A stretch of 64,000 bases of DNA from Paenibacillus turpanensis (GCF_011421635.1 NZ_WTLI01000016.1:1-64000), one strand, 5' to 3'. Shown: positions 17,589 through 27,153, counted from the stretch's first letter. Notes: a model not told the origin generated them from the sequence alone. A program made the numbers and translations.

Positions 17589-17615
17589 TGAATCCTTAAT
17601 CATTACTTTGACGTA
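17589..17615 (+). promoter_or_regulatory. Candidate sigma-W-type promoter of nfeD-floA
   Basis: TGAATC at 17589-17594 and CGTATA starting at 17612 are 17 bases apart. This resembles the sigma-W consensus TGAAAC-N16/17-CGTA, and in Bacillus the orthologous yqeZ-yqfA operon is known to be sigma-W controlled. One base differs in the -35 element. Confidence 0.5.
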
Positions 17616-17666
17616 TATACGGATATATTGATAAAGACTGTACAGCAAGGAGGGTCGATACATTTG

Positions 17667-19013
17667 ATGAGAAAATGGTTTTTTATGCTTTTTACCAGCG
17701 TGATGCTGTTAGCCGGTGTTTTACCTGCAGCGATGGTTAGAGCGGAGACGCAGCCTGTGCCAGCTGCAGGTGTTACTGTTGTGATCCCGGTTGAACAAAC
17801 GATTGAAACCGGACTTGAGAAGTATGTTAGACGGGCGTTTGCCGAAGCGGAAGCGCTGAATGCTGACCGTGTCGTGCTGGAAATCAATACGTACGGGGGG
17901 CGGGTGGACGCAGCCGAAAACATCGGCGCACTAGTTCAAGCATCCAAGGCGGAGACGATTGCGTTTGTACGAGAAAAGGCGGTTTCCGCCGGTGCATTCA
18001 TTGCGATTAACGCAGACCGGATTATCATGACGCCTGGCAGCTCGATCGGATCTGCCGCGGTCGTTGATCAATCCGGGACTTTGGTTCAAGATCCAAAGAC
18101 GGTTGCCCACTGGGTCAGTAAAATGAGATCCGCTGCAGAATCCAACGGGCGTAAGCCGGATATTGCCCATGGTATGGTCGACACGTCGATTGTTGTGGAA
18201 ATGCCGGAGATTGCCCGTACCAAGCAAAAGGGAGAGCTCGTCTCGCTCACAGCGGAAGAAGCGGTTAAAGTAGGCTATGCTCAAGGCATTGCTTCAAGCC
18301 GCCAGGAAGTGCTGGCCTCGATCAATGCGGAGCAGACCACAGTGGTAGTGATTGAACCGACGGCTGCGGAGAAGGTCGCCAGATTTTTGACCAATCCGGC
18401 AACGATGGCGATTTTATTCATCATCGGAATTGCAGGCATATTGATTGAGCTGTTCGTACCGGGCTTCGGCATTCCGGGCTTGGCGGGAATGGGGGCTTTC
18501 GCTTTATATTTCTTTGGTCAGTACATTGCTGGCTTTGCGGGGGTGGAGGACGTGATCCTCTTTATAGCGGGTATTATTCTGCTGCTGCTCGAATTATTTG
18601 TGCCAAGCTTTGGTATTCTTGGTATTCTAGGCTTTGCCGGAATTATCGGTGGGGTGGTTCTCGCCGCATACGACAGCCAAAATGCTTTGGCGACGTTAGG
18701 TTACGCTTCCTTGGCGGCTCTCGTGATTGCAGGTGTCTTTATATGGTATTTTAGACATAAGGGCATTTGGAACAAATTTATTTTGAGGGATCGTCTCGGC
18801 GATGAGGAAGGGTATTTTTCTTCTGAATCGAAGAAGCATCTGGTGGGATTGAAGGGGATCACGGTCACTCCGCTTCGTCCATCGGGCACTGCCGAGCTGG
18901 AAGGGGCTCGTTACGACGTTGTGTCGGAAAGCCAGTTTATCGGTGCGGGTGTTTCCATTGTTGTCGTAAAGACCGACGGAACGCGGATTGTCGTAAAAGA
19001 AGTAAGAGAGTAA
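17667..19013 (+). CDS. NfeD-like membrane serine protease (YqeZ type)
   Basis: Full-length NfeD1b protein (448 aa) of the class that pairs with flotillin-like proteins. A signal peptide ([19 protein letters not shown]) is followed by a ClpP/SppA-like domain. That domain shows [14 protein letters not shown] and [11 protein letters not shown], where the Ser is the likely nucleophile. After about residue 235 come several transmembrane helices, then a C-terminal NfeD OB-fold domain ([16 protein letters not shown]). The start is ATG 17667 or the TTG just before it at 17664; GGAGGG lies 9-12 bases upstream. floA follows 34 bases downstream. Confidence 0.92.
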   Translation: MRKWFFMLFTSVMLLAGVLPAAMVRAETQPVPAAGVTVVIPVEQTIETGLEKYVRRAFAEAEALNADRVVLEINTYGGRVDAAENIGALVQASKAETIAFVREKAVSAGAFIAINADRIIMTPGSSIGSAAVVDQSGTLVQDPKTVAHWVSKMRSAAESNGRKPDIAHGMVDTSIVVEMPEIARTKQKGELVSLTAEEAVKVGYAQGIASSRQEVLASINAEQTTVVVIEPTAAEKVARFLTNPATMAILFIIGIAGILIELFVPGFGIPGLAGMGAFALYFFGQYIAGFAGVEDVILFIAGIILLLLELFVPSFGILGILGFAGIIGGVVLAAYDSQNALATLGYASLAALVIAGVFIWYFRHKGIWNKFILRDRLGDEEGYFSSESKKHLVGLKGITVTPLRPSGTAELEGARYDVVSESQFIGAGVSIVVVKTDGTRIVVKEVRE

Positions 19014-19047
19014 AAAATTCTATCTAACTTGTGGAGGTTTTCAAATC

Positions 19048-20031
19048 ATGGATCCGATGTTTTCTCTTTTAATTACGATTGCGTTAATTGTAATTGGTCT
19101 TTCCATTCTACTTAGTGTCGTTCCGGTCATGCTCTGGATTTCCGCACTGGCTTCGGGTGTACGAATCGGCATTATTACGCTGATCGCCATGCGTCTTCGC
19201 CGCGTTATCCCGAGCCGCATCGTCAACCCGATGATTAAAGCAACCAAGGCTGGGCTTGGCTTAACGATAAACCAGCTGGAAAGCCACTTCTTGGCGGGGG
19301 GGAACGTCGACCGTGTCGTGAACGCGTTGATTGCCGCACAGCGTGCGGACATTCCGCTCGGCTTCGAACGTGCGGCTGCGATCGATTTGGCTGGACGCGA
19401 TGTCTTGACGGCCGTTCAAATGAGCGTTAACCCGAAGGTGATCGAAACTCCGATTGTCGCTGCAGTAGCGAAGGACGGCATTGAGGTAAAAGTACGCGCA
19501 AGGGTTACGGTCCGCGCAAATATCGACCGACTTGTCGGCGGTGCCGGCGAGGAAACGATCATTGCCCGTGTAGGGGAAGGGATTGTTACGACTGTTGGTT
19601 CTTCGGATACGCACAAAGGCGTGCTTGAAAATCCGGACATGATTTCCCGTACCGTTCTTGGCAAGGGCCTTGATGCAGGAACAGCGTTTGAAATTTTGTC
19701 CATCGATGTTGCGGATGTTGACGTAGGCAAAAACATCGGTGCGCATCTTCAAACGGAGCAGGCGGAGGCCGATAAGCGAATTGCACAGGCTAAAGCGGAA
19801 GAACGTCGTGCAATGGCGGTGGCGCAGGAGCAGGAAATGAAGGCGCGTGTCGTAGAAATGAGAGCGAAGGTTGTCGAAGCGGAATCGCAGGTGCCGCAGG
19901 CAATGGCCGAGGCGCTGCGTGACGGCAAGCTGGGTGTGATGGATTATATGAACTTGAAAAATATCGAAGCAGATACGCAAATGCGCGGCTCGATTGGGAA
20001 ATCCGGCGATGCGAAGAACGATAAGGCCTAA
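19048..20031 (+). CDS. floA: Flotillin-like protein FloA (SPFH domain)
   Basis: FloA organises functional membrane microdomains and membrane fluidity in Bacillales. The 327-aa protein begins with one hydrophobic membrane-inserting segment of about 45 residues. The SPFH domain follows, and the C-terminal helical region carries repeated Ala/Glu/Lys/Arg coiled-coil sequence ([19 protein letters not shown]). SD GTGGAGG lies upstream of the ATG. Its position directly after NfeD is the conserved arrangement, in which the protease is thought to act on or with the flotillin. Confidence 0.96.
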   Translation: MDPMFSLLITIALIVIGLSILLSVVPVMLWISALASGVRIGIITLIAMRLRRVIPSRIVNPMIKATKAGLGLTINQLESHFLAGGNVDRVVNALIAAQRADIPLGFERAAAIDLAGRDVLTAVQMSVNPKVIETPIVAAVAKDGIEVKVRARVTVRANIDRLVGGAGEETIIARVGEGIVTTVGSSDTHKGVLENPDMISRTVLGKGLDAGTAFEILSIDVADVDVGKNIGAHLQTEQAEADKRIAQAKAEERRAMAVAQEQEMKARVVEMRAKVVEAESQVPQAMAEALRDGKLGVMDYMNLKNIEADTQMRGSIGKSGDAKNDKA

Positions 20032-20079
20032 CGGCAAGCAAAGCTGCCGCCAACCGGCTGTAAAGGAGGCTGATCGCCG

Positions 20080-20658
20080 TTGCTGGAACGAATAATTGAT
20101 TTTGTGATGGGCAATATTTTCTTCATTGCCGTCGCATTATTTTCACTATTTTCGCTGTTTAAGAAGACGGTGCAGGGCGAGCAGGAGAAAAAGCCGCAGC
20201 AGTCGATGCCGCCCTTCGGCAACGGGGGACCGGGGCCGCAGAAGACAGGGCGGCCGCGGGCGGCTCAGGCCGAGCGCAAGGAGCAGCCCGAAGGGCCTCG
20301 CTCGAGCCCGTTCGGCTCGCCGGAGCCAGCGCAAGCGGCTCCGGCGCAGTCTTCCGCTGGGCGGGAACCTGAGCCGTCCAGCGCCCGGATGAGAGCCGCG
20401 GAAGCGCCGGCGCCTTCCCTGCTGAGCGGGGAAGGTGTCGGCTCCGGCGAGGGCGGCTTCGGCCCGGAAATCGGCGAAGGCGGCTTTTCTGTCGCCTCGG
20501 TGAAAACGGAAAGCGGCGCCATTGCCTTTGCCGATGAGGAAGCAGGGGCGGCCGTATCCGTGGACGACGCCCGTCAAGGATTGATTTGGGCGGAGGTTTT
20601 CGAACCTCCGCGTGCAAAAAGGCCTCTCTCCGGCCCTAGAGGAGGCTGGCCAAGATGA
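20080..20658 (+). CDS. Membrane-anchored Pro/Gly/Ala-rich protein, unknown
   Basis: I recognise no family. The 192-aa product starts with one hydrophobic helix (FVMGNIFFIAVALFSLFSLF) followed by Lys residues. About 140 low-complexity residues rich in Pro, Gly, Ala, Glu and Ser come next, and the protein ends GLIWAEVFEPPRAKRPL. The TTG start at 20080 has AAAGGAGG about ten bases upstream. The stop overlaps the ATG of the next gene, and GC content is high through the disordered part. It occupies the yqfB position in the Bacillus order, but I see no basis for calling it YqfB. Co-transcription with floA suggests an envelope function (inference). Confidence 0.75.
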   Translation: MLERIIDFVMGNIFFIAVALFSLFSLFKKTVQGEQEKKPQQSMPPFGNGGPGPQKTGRPRAAQAERKEQPEGPRSSPFGSPEPAQAAPAQSSAGREPEPSSARMRAAEAPAPSLLSGEGVGSGEGGFGPEIGEGGFSVASVKTESGAIAFADEEAGAAVSVDDARQGLIWAEVFEPPRAKRPLSGPRGGWPR

Positions 20659-21794
20659 ATCGAAGCCAGCGGGTTCGGCTGCTTACAGCAGCCGGACTCT
20701 TCGCTATGTTCGCAATGGCTGCAGCACTGGCAGGCTGCAGCAAAGGGGTTCAAGCCCCGGGAAATGAAGGCTCAGCCGAGGTGAAGATCTCCACGGAAGT
20801 GATCGCATCGGGCTTGACGGCCCCTTGGTCGATTGCTTTTGCCCCAGATGGGCGAATCTTTGTCACGGAGCGCCCTGGAGCGCTGCGGGTGATCAAGGAC
20901 GGCAGGCTGCAGCCTGAGCCGGTCGCGGTCATGCCCGAGCCGTTTGAAGCGAAGGGTGAAGGTGGACTGCTTGGTGTCGTGCTCGATCCGGCGTTCGCGG
21001 AAAATCAGAGCTTGTATTTGTATTACACGTATGAGGAGCCGGATGGCCGAATTTTTAATAAGGTGGTTCGTTACAAGGAAAACGGCGGCAAAGCAGAGCC
21101 GGACAAGGTGCTCCTCGAAGGCATTCCAGGGAGCATCAACCACAACGGGGGCCGGATGAGGTTCGGTCCGGACGGTCATCTTTACATTACAGCCGGCGAT
21201 ATGTACAAGCCGACCTTGGCCCAGCAGAAAGACTCGCTTGGCGGAAAGATCCTTCGTATCACTTCAGACGGGGGCATTCCGAAAGATAACCCGTTTCAGG
21301 GCTCCCCGGTATACAGCTACGGGCACCGTAATCCGCAAGGCTTGGCATGGCATCCGGTAACGAAGGAGCTGTATGCTTCCGAGCATGGGCAGTCCGCACA
21401 TGACGAGATCAATAGAATTCGTCCGGGAGCCAATTACGGATGGCCGGAAATCGAGGGCGACCAAACGGCGCCCGGGAAGGAAGCGCCGCTGCTTCATTCC
21501 GGTACGGTGACCTGGGCTCCGTCGGGCCTAACCTTTATCAGCAGCGGGCCGTGGAAGCATCGACTGCTTGCTGCTAACCTGCGTGGCACACAGCTTCTCT
21601 CCGTTGAACTGAACCCCGCCGGCGACAAAGTTGTTGCTGCAGAAGGGCTCCTAAAATCGGAATACGGCCGCATCCGCGATGTTGCCGAGGGGCCTGACGG
21701 CAGTATTTATTTCATCACAAGCAATCGGGACGGCAGAGGGAATCCGACAGAGCAAGACGACCGTCTCATTCAATTGCGCTTATCCAAGCCGTAA
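20655..21794 (+). CDS. PQQ-dependent sugar dehydrogenase-like lipoprotein
   Basis: Soluble glucose/sorbosone dehydrogenase (GSDH) beta-propeller family, 379 aa. A lipoprotein signal ends LAGC at about residue 28. Propeller motifs include LTAPWSIAFAPDGRIFVTERPG, given here as the first blade, NHNGGRMRFGPDGHLYITAGD with the catalytic-type His, and YGHRNPQGLAW. It would oxidise an aldose using PQQ at the outer face of the membrane. No PQQ synthesis genes are seen nearby, so cofactor use is unproven. The ATG overlaps the preceding stop. A hairpin overlapping its last codons ends the nfeD-floA unit. Confidence 0.88.
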   Translation: MNRSQRVRLLTAAGLFAMFAMAAALAGCSKGVQAPGNEGSAEVKISTEVIASGLTAPWSIAFAPDGRIFVTERPGALRVIKDGRLQPEPVAVMPEPFEAKGEGGLLGVVLDPAFAENQSLYLYYTYEEPDGRIFNKVVRYKENGGKAEPDKVLLEGIPGSINHNGGRMRFGPDGHLYITAGDMYKPTLAQQKDSLGGKILRITSDGGIPKDNPFQGSPVYSYGHRNPQGLAWHPVTKELYASEHGQSAHDEINRIRPGANYGWPEIEGDQTAPGKEAPLLHSGTVTWAPSGLTFISSGPWKHRLLAANLRGTQLLSVELNPAGDKVVAAEGLLKSEYGRIRDVAEGPDGSIYFITSNRDGRGNPTEQDDRLIQLRLSKP

Positions 21795-21815
21795 GGCTGG
21801 ATAGGCGCTTTTTTT
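21776..21815 (+). terminator. Intrinsic terminator overlapping the dehydrogenase stop
   Basis: GCGCTTATCCAAGCC-GTAA-GGCTGGATAGGCGC forms an interrupted stem around a four-base loop and is followed by seven T at 21809-21815. The left arm is inside the coding sequence. Confidence 0.8.
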
Positions 21816-21820
21816 CGTTT

Positions 21821-21849
21821 TCATAAATCTTTTCGGCGGCGCATATGGT
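21821..21849 (+). promoter_or_regulatory. Candidate sigma-E promoter of yqfC-yqfD
   Basis: TCATAAAT and CATATGGT are separated by 13 bases, resembling mother-cell sigma-E promoters (about ATATT then CATACAMT). yqfC and yqfD are sigma-E genes in Bacillus. The -10 match is only partial. Confidence 0.4.
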
Positions 21850-21880
21850 GTAAGAGTACAGGGGAGGGGGCTCGTATTAC

Positions 21881-22156
21881 ATGCGCAAGTGGCGCCGTCA
21901 ATTGAATCAATGGGCAGCGGGCATGATGGACCTGCCCCAGGACGTCATTTTTGATCTGCCGCGCGTTACCATGATCGGGGACATGCAATTATATATCGAA
22001 AACCACCGGGGTGTCCTCCATTTTTCAAGTCAGGAATTGCAGCTTGCACTTAGTAAAGGGACGTTGCAGGTTTTAGGGAGCGACCTCGTTATTCGTGCGA
22101 TTTTGCCGGAGGAAGTGTTTATTGAGGGTAAAATCATCGGGGTCCGCTATATCTAA
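21881..22156 (+). CDS. yqfC: Sporulation protein YqfC
   Basis: Small YqfC/YabP-family protein (91 aa) produced in the mother cell during sporulation; YabP-like proteins help spore coat and cortex assembly. It reads MDLPQDVIFDLPRVTMIG and later GVLHFSSQELQLALSKG, both family hallmarks. A purine-rich SD (GGGGAGGGGG) precedes the ATG. yqfD begins 18 bases downstream. Confidence 0.93.
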   Translation: MRKWRRQLNQWAAGMMDLPQDVIFDLPRVTMIGDMQLYIENHRGVLHFSSQELQLALSKGTLQVLGSDLVIRAILPEEVFIEGKIIGVRYI

Positions 22157-22174
22157 ACAGGGAGGGTTTGCGCG

Positions 22175-23416
22175 ATGCTTTCGCATTTAATGCTGTCCGC
22201 CGTAGGCTTTATCCGCGTGCGGATTTTGGCCGGTCGTAAAAAGAGACTACCACAAGGGCGCTTCGAGCATTTCGTCAATGAGGCGCTTGCCCGCAAGCTA
22301 ACGATTTGGGATATTCGCCGCGATTCCAGCGGCGAATATGTTGATATGTGTATCGCATTGCCGCATTTTTTCAAGCTGCGTCCGCTGTTAAAGCAGACAG
22401 GCTCCCGGATTCGGATTTTGGAAAGAAGAGGCCTGCCTTTTATGGTGGACAAACTGCTGAGGCGCAAAGTGCTGGCGTTCGGCGTCCTCGCCTTTTTAAT
22501 CGGTCTTTATACCTTATCCTCCGTCGTATGGCAGGTGACCGTCAGCGGAACGGACAAAATCCCCGAGGAGGATGTTCTGCTGGCCGCAAAGGCCAACGGC
22601 ATTCATTCGCTGCAGTGGAAATTTCGACTCGACGAACCGGACGTGCTTGCCAAGCGTCTGCAGACGGCGCTGCCGGGCACTTCCTGGGTCGGTGTTGAGG
22701 TAACGGGCACACGCGTACATATTAAGGTCATCGAAGCGACGATTCCGGAAAAGAAGCCGCTATTAAATCCAAGACATATTATTGCCGACTCTGATGCTGT
22801 AATTTCCGAAATTCAAGCGGAGCGCGGACGCCCTTTAGTACAACCGAATCAGCATGTGCGAAAAGGGGATATTCTGATCTCCGGTATTCTTGGGGACGAG
22901 GAATTCAGCGAGACCGTAGTAGCCAAGGGAGAAGTCCGAGGACTTGTTTGGCACCAATATACGATCGAAGCGCCTCTAACGAAAAAATATAAGGTGTTTA
23001 CAGGCGACGAGCGAAAGCGGTTTTATGTCGTATTCGGTGACAGAGGGCTTCAGCTGACAGGCTACGGGAAGCTCGAATTTTCCCAATATGAATCGCTCCA
23101 GGACCGCAATGCGCTGCAGTGGCGGGAATGGGTGCTGCCGATCGGCTGGATGAACGAGACGCTGAAGGCGTATGAGATTGTCGAGCAGCCGATTTCTGAA
23201 GAAGAGGCGAAGGCGGTTGCTTTGGAGCAGGCTCGGGCGGACGTGCTGCAGAAGGGCGGAGAGGGCGCCGCGGTGCGAAGTGAAAACATTTTGCATGAAA
23301 AGTCGGAGAATGGTAAAGTTTATATGACAGTACTTTTCGAAGTGGAAGAAAATATTACGGCTGAGCTGCCGATCGTACCTGAAGCCGAGTCTCAAGCCGA
23401 ATCTCAAGGAGAATGA
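22175..23416 (+). CDS. yqfD: Sporulation protein YqfD (SpoIV-type)
   Basis: The 413-aa protein has an N-terminal cytoplasmic part, one transmembrane helix at about residues 104-120 (VLAFGVLAFLIGLYTLSS) and a large extracytoplasmic domain. The downstream segment IPEEDVLLAAKANGIHSLQWKF, quoted in part, resembles the POTRA-like domain of FtsQ/SpoIIIA-type proteins. It is required or induced during engulfment in Bacillus (sigma-E regulon). SD AGGGAGGG lies upstream of the ATG. It shares a transcript with yqfC and phoH, whose start is seven bases downstream. Confidence 0.93.
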   Translation: MLSHLMLSAVGFIRVRILAGRKKRLPQGRFEHFVNEALARKLTIWDIRRDSSGEYVDMCIALPHFFKLRPLLKQTGSRIRILERRGLPFMVDKLLRRKVLAFGVLAFLIGLYTLSSVVWQVTVSGTDKIPEEDVLLAAKANGIHSLQWKFRLDEPDVLAKRLQTALPGTSWVGVEVTGTRVHIKVIEATIPEKKPLLNPRHIIADSDAVISEIQAERGRPLVQPNQHVRKGDILISGILGDEEFSETVVAKGEVRGLVWHQYTIEAPLTKKYKVFTGDERKRFYVVFGDRGLQLTGYGKLEFSQYESLQDRNALQWREWVLPIGWMNETLKAYEIVEQPISEEEAKAVALEQARADVLQKGGEGAAVRSENILHEKSENGKVYMTVLFEVEENITAELPIVPEAESQAESQGE

Positions 23417-23423
23417 TGCACTG

Positions 23424-24395
23424 TTGACGTTACAAGCGCGTATAGCCAAGATCAAACTGAACAGCACGAATGAAGGATTGGCCCTTTTCGGTCCACAGGA
23501 CAAATTTTTGCACATTATCGAAAACGAGTCGCAGGCGACCATCTTCACAAGAGAAGCGGAAATTGTGATTCAAGGTCCCGATGAAGAGGTCGAACGTCTG
23601 GAACATCTGTTCACCGTTTTACTTGCGTTGGTACGCAATCAATACGTGTTATCGGAACGTGATATCTCTTATGCCCTCGAGCTTTCAAAGACGCTTCAAG
23701 CCGATCAGCTGCTTGATTTGTTTAAGGGCGAAATCGCGACGACGTTCAAAGGCAAGCCGATCCGCGTCAAGACGCTTGGACAGCGTCACTATGTGTCGAC
23801 CATTCGCAAGAAGGACATCGTGTTCGGCGTCGGCCCTGCCGGTACGGGGAAAACGTATTTGGCCGTCGTGCTCGCTGTTGCAGCGCTCAAAGAAGGCAAG
23901 GTGAAGCGGATTATTCTTACCCGCCCAGCCGTCGAAGCCGGTGAAAGCCTTGGATTTTTGCCGGGTGATCTGCAGGAAAAGGTTGACCCTTACCTTCGCC
24001 CGTTATATGATGCACTTAACGACGTTCTCGGTCCGGAGCAGGTGCTCAAATCGCTGGAACGCGGCTTAATAGAAATTGCCCCGCTTGCATATATGCGCGG
24101 CCGGACACTCGATGATTCGTTTATTATTTTGGACGAGGCGCAGAATACGACACCAGAGCAAATGAAGATGTTTTTGACCCGCCTCGGCTTTGGCTCCAAG
24201 ATGGTCATTACCGGCGACGTCACGCAGATCGACCTTCCTAGGGGCAAGAGCTCCGGATTGATCGAAGCGAAGCGGATTTTGCAAAATATCGATGAAATTG
24301 GTTTCGTCATTTTTGCGGAGCAGGATGTTGTACGTCACTCTCTCGTTCAAAAAATTATTGTGGCCTACAACGTGGAGAGTGAAAAACAAGGCTAA
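23424..24395 (+). CDS. phoH: PhoH family ATPase
   Basis: Cytoplasmic P-loop ATPase of the PhoH family (323 aa), implicated in RNA metabolism; members often neighbour ybeY. Key motifs are FGVGPAGTGKTYLAVVLA (Walker A) and FIILDEAQNTTPEQMK (Walker B), followed by MVITGDVTQIDLP. The start is TTG at 23424 (TLQARIAKIKL), with AAGGAGA about 11 bases upstream, overlapping the end of yqfD. The stop overlaps an ATG that is probably not the pgpH start. Confidence 0.95.
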   Translation: MTLQARIAKIKLNSTNEGLALFGPQDKFLHIIENESQATIFTREAEIVIQGPDEEVERLEHLFTVLLALVRNQYVLSERDISYALELSKTLQADQLLDLFKGEIATTFKGKPIRVKTLGQRHYVSTIRKKDIVFGVGPAGTGKTYLAVVLAVAALKEGKVKRIILTRPAVEAGESLGFLPGDLQEKVDPYLRPLYDALNDVLGPEQVLKSLERGLIEIAPLAYMRGRTLDDSFIILDEAQNTTPEQMKMFLTRLGFGSKMVITGDVTQIDLPRGKSSGLIEAKRILQNIDEIGFVIFAEQDVVRHSLVQKIIVAYNVESEKQG

Positions 24396-24412
24396 TGGAG
24401 GGAGGACCTCCC

Positions 24413-26665
24413 ATGTCGAATAAAGAGATGATTATTAAAGGAAAATTCCGCTACCGCCCGACCGGTTGGAAATTCAGCAACTCGGTGCGGTTTTTGCTTT
24501 TTGTTGCTCTTGCTTTCTTTTTGTATACGGCGCTAGCTGGGGAGATGCTGAAGGAAACGTATGATATTCGGCTGAACAGCGTGGCGGACCGCAATATCCT
24601 GGCGCCGGAGCAGATTGAGGATAAGAAAGCGACAGCGAAGGCAGAAGAGGAAGCGGCTCAAAAGGTTCAACCGGTGTACACTGCGGTTTCTCTGCCCAAC
24701 GAACAGCTCGTGGATTCGATCTTCCGCGAGCTGGAGCAGATTAACGCGGATGAGCAGGTAACCTTCGAGGATAAGGTTAACATTTATAAGACAGTGCTGC
24801 CTCGGATGTACGATGAGTTTTTTGATTCTTGGATCCGCTCCAGCAAATCTAAAGGATTATACAGCGAGCAGTTTTACAAGGAAATGAAGTCCAAGCTGGA
24901 GGAGCAAAAATACCGGCTGCAGGAAGAAACGTTTTTTAAGCTCCCGCGTCTGACACGGGAGGAGCTTGCCGAAATGAAGCCGGTGGCGATGGGGATCGTA
25001 GAGCGGCTGATGACGGAATCGGTTGTTGATGCACAGACGGTAAGAGCGAAGGTGCCGGAAATGGTCAACACCTCGTCTCTGACTAAAAAGGTGACCCGTG
25101 AGCTTGTTCAAGAAATTGCCCGGTTTAGCGTAAGCGCGGGTAAATTTGCCGATACCGATGCCACGGAGCGGGAACGGGCAAAGGCTAGAGAGAATACGCC
25201 AACGGTCTACATAAGCAAAGGTGATATTCTCGTAGCGGAGGGTGAAACGATTACCGAAGACCTTTATCAGAAGCTTGCTGATTTAGAGCTTTTGAAGGAT
25301 CGCGTCCAATATTGGCCGCAGCTTGGTCTTGGCATGCTGGTTGCCGTATTATCGCTGCTGCTCTACTTGTTCGTACGGGACAGCCGGCTGCCGGTACGTA
25401 CGAATAACGCGCAGTTGATTATGCTCATGCTCATCGTCGTTATTAATGTGCTTGTGCTTAAGCTGGTATCGATTGGGCAGGGCTTTAATGCGCCGCTTGG
25501 GCTCATTGCTCCGGTAGCGATGGGAACGATTTTGATCGCGATTTTACTGGATGATCGTCTTGCTTTCATATCTTCGATTCTTTTTGCTATTGTTTCAAGC
25601 ATTATGTTTAACCAGAATCAGGTCGAGCTGTTTAATTTCAAGTATGGCTTTATTGCCATTGCGGTGTGCATTATCTCGATTTTCGCCATTCAAAAGGCGA
25701 GTCAGCGGTCCTCGATTTTGAAAGCGGGCATTTTGATATCGCTGCTGGCCTGCTTCAGCCAAGGTGCCCTGCTCCTGCTTGAAGACAACTACGACCCGCA
25801 TTTACTGCTGCTGTCGCTTGCCTACGCCTTTGGCGGAGGACTGCTGACGGCGGTGCTGGTCATCGGCATTATGCCGTTCTTTGAGGTTACCTTTGGCATT
25901 CTATCACCGCTGAAGCTGGTGGAGCTGTCGAATCCGAATCATCCGCTGCTGCGCAAGCTGCTGACCGAAACGCCGGGCTCCTACCACCACAGCATCATGG
26001 TCGGCAATTTATCCGAAGCGGCCGCAGAAGCGATCGGCGCCAACGGACTGCTTTGCCGGGTCGGCTCGTTCTATCACGATATCGGCAAGACGAAGCGGCC
26101 GGGTTATTTTATTGAAAACCAGATGGGCGGAGACAATCCGCATGACCATATTAATCCGGAGCTGTCTAAGTCGATTATTATCGCACATGCCCGGGACGGC
26201 GTGGAAATGCTGAAGGAGTACAAAATTCCGAAGCAAATTTGCGATATTGCCGAGCAGCATCACGGAACAACCCTGCTTAAATATTTTTACGTAAAAGCGA
26301 GAAAACTTCAGGAAGAGCGCGGTGAAGAGCCGAATATTCCGGAGGAAACGTATCGGTACCCTGGACCAAAGGCGCAAACGAAGGAAGCGGCCATCGTCGG
26401 AATTGCAGACTGTGTCGAGGCCGCGGTGCGTTCGCTGCGAAGCCCGACGATTGAACAGATCGACTCCACCGTTCAAAAAATTATTAAAGGACGGCTGGAC
26501 GACGGGCAATTTAACGAATGTGATTTAACGCTGAAAGAGCTTGACGTTGTTGGCAAAACGTTAAAGGAAACGGTGCTGGGCATTTTCCACTCGCGCATTG
26601 AGTATCCTGAAGACTTAACCGCTAAAAAACCGAGCGATAATGAAAAAGGAGGCGTAAGCGCGTGA
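24413..26665 (+). CDS. pgpH: Cyclic-di-AMP phosphodiesterase PgpH (7TM-HD)
   Basis: PgpH (YqfF) is a membrane HD-domain hydrolase that degrades c-di-AMP. The 750-aa protein has an N-terminal helix, a large extracellular 7TMR-HDED region, seven transmembrane helices between about residues 300 and 490, and a cytoplasmic HD domain. The HD domain contains TPGSYHHSIMVGNLSEAAAE, quoted to its limit, and YHDIGKTKRP, the HDIG signature. ATG 24413 is preferred over ATG 24395 because GGAGGGAGG lies seven bases before it. That SD sits in a near-perfect palindrome, GGGAGG-A-CCTCCC. The stop overlaps the ybeY GTG. Confidence 0.94.
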   Translation: MSNKEMIIKGKFRYRPTGWKFSNSVRFLLFVALAFFLYTALAGEMLKETYDIRLNSVADRNILAPEQIEDKKATAKAEEEAAQKVQPVYTAVSLPNEQLVDSIFRELEQINADEQVTFEDKVNIYKTVLPRMYDEFFDSWIRSSKSKGLYSEQFYKEMKSKLEEQKYRLQEETFFKLPRLTREELAEMKPVAMGIVERLMTESVVDAQTVRAKVPEMVNTSSLTKKVTRELVQEIARFSVSAGKFADTDATERERAKARENTPTVYISKGDILVAEGETITEDLYQKLADLELLKDRVQYWPQLGLGMLVAVLSLLLYLFVRDSRLPVRTNNAQLIMLMLIVVINVLVLKLVSIGQGFNAPLGLIAPVAMGTILIAILLDDRLAFISSILFAIVSSIMFNQNQVELFNFKYGFIAIAVCIISIFAIQKASQRSSILKAGILISLLACFSQGALLLLEDNYDPHLLLLSLAYAFGGGLLTAVLVIGIMPFFEVTFGILSPLKLVELSNPNHPLLRKLLTETPGSYHHSIMVGNLSEAAAEAIGANGLLCRVGSFYHDIGKTKRPGYFIENQMGGDNPHDHINPELSKSIIIAHARDGVEMLKEYKIPKQICDIAEQHHGTTLLKYFYVKARKLQEERGEEPNIPEETYRYPGPKAQTKEAAIVGIADCVEAAVRSLRSPTIEQIDSTVQKIIKGRLDDGQFNECDLTLKELDVVGKTLKETVLGIFHSRIEYPEDLTAKKPSDNEKGGVSA

Positions 26666-27153
26666 GCTTAACGCTGGAATGGTCTAATGAGCAGGAGCAA
26701 ATGCAGCTTCCGGAGCAGCTGATCGGACATTTGGAACAAATATTGCAGCTGGCCGGAAAGGCGGAGGGCATCGAAACGGGCGAGGTTTCCCTCACCTTTG
26801 TCGATAATGAAACGATCCATGAGCTTAACCGCCAATACCGGGGCATCGATAAGCCGACGGACGTGCTATCCTTTGCGATTCAGGAAGATGGCGAAGGTGA
26901 GATTGACATCATGTTTGAAGAAGATGACAATCTCGATGATATGCAGGACCTGCTCGGGGATATTATTATTTCCGTTCCGAAGGCGAAGGAACAAAGCGAG
27001 GAATATGGACATTCCTTAGAGAGGGAGCTTGGCTTCTTGTTTTTACACGGATTCCTTCATCTGATCGGTTATGATCATGAGGACGAGGCTTCCGAAAAGG
27101 TGATGAATGATAAACAGGAGGCCATTCTGCTTCAAGTAGGCTTAACGCGATGA
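26662..27153 (+). CDS. ybeY: Endoribonuclease / rRNA maturation factor YbeY
   Basis: YbeY is a zinc-dependent ribonuclease used in 16S rRNA 3'-end processing and ribosome quality control. At 163 aa it has the family size. The metal motif HGFLHLIGYDH places His129, His133 and His139. The GTG start overlaps the pgpH stop (GTGA) with GGAGGC upstream. The 3' end overlaps dgkA by four bases, so pgpH-ybeY-dgkA is tightly coupled. Confidence 0.96.
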   Translation: MSLTLEWSNEQEQMQLPEQLIGHLEQILQLAGKAEGIETGEVSLTFVDNETIHELNRQYRGIDKPTDVLSFAIQEDGEGEIDIMFEEDDNLDDMQDLLGDIIISVPKAKEQSEEYGHSLERELGFLFLHGFLHLIGYDHEDEASEKVMNDKQEAILLQVGLTR

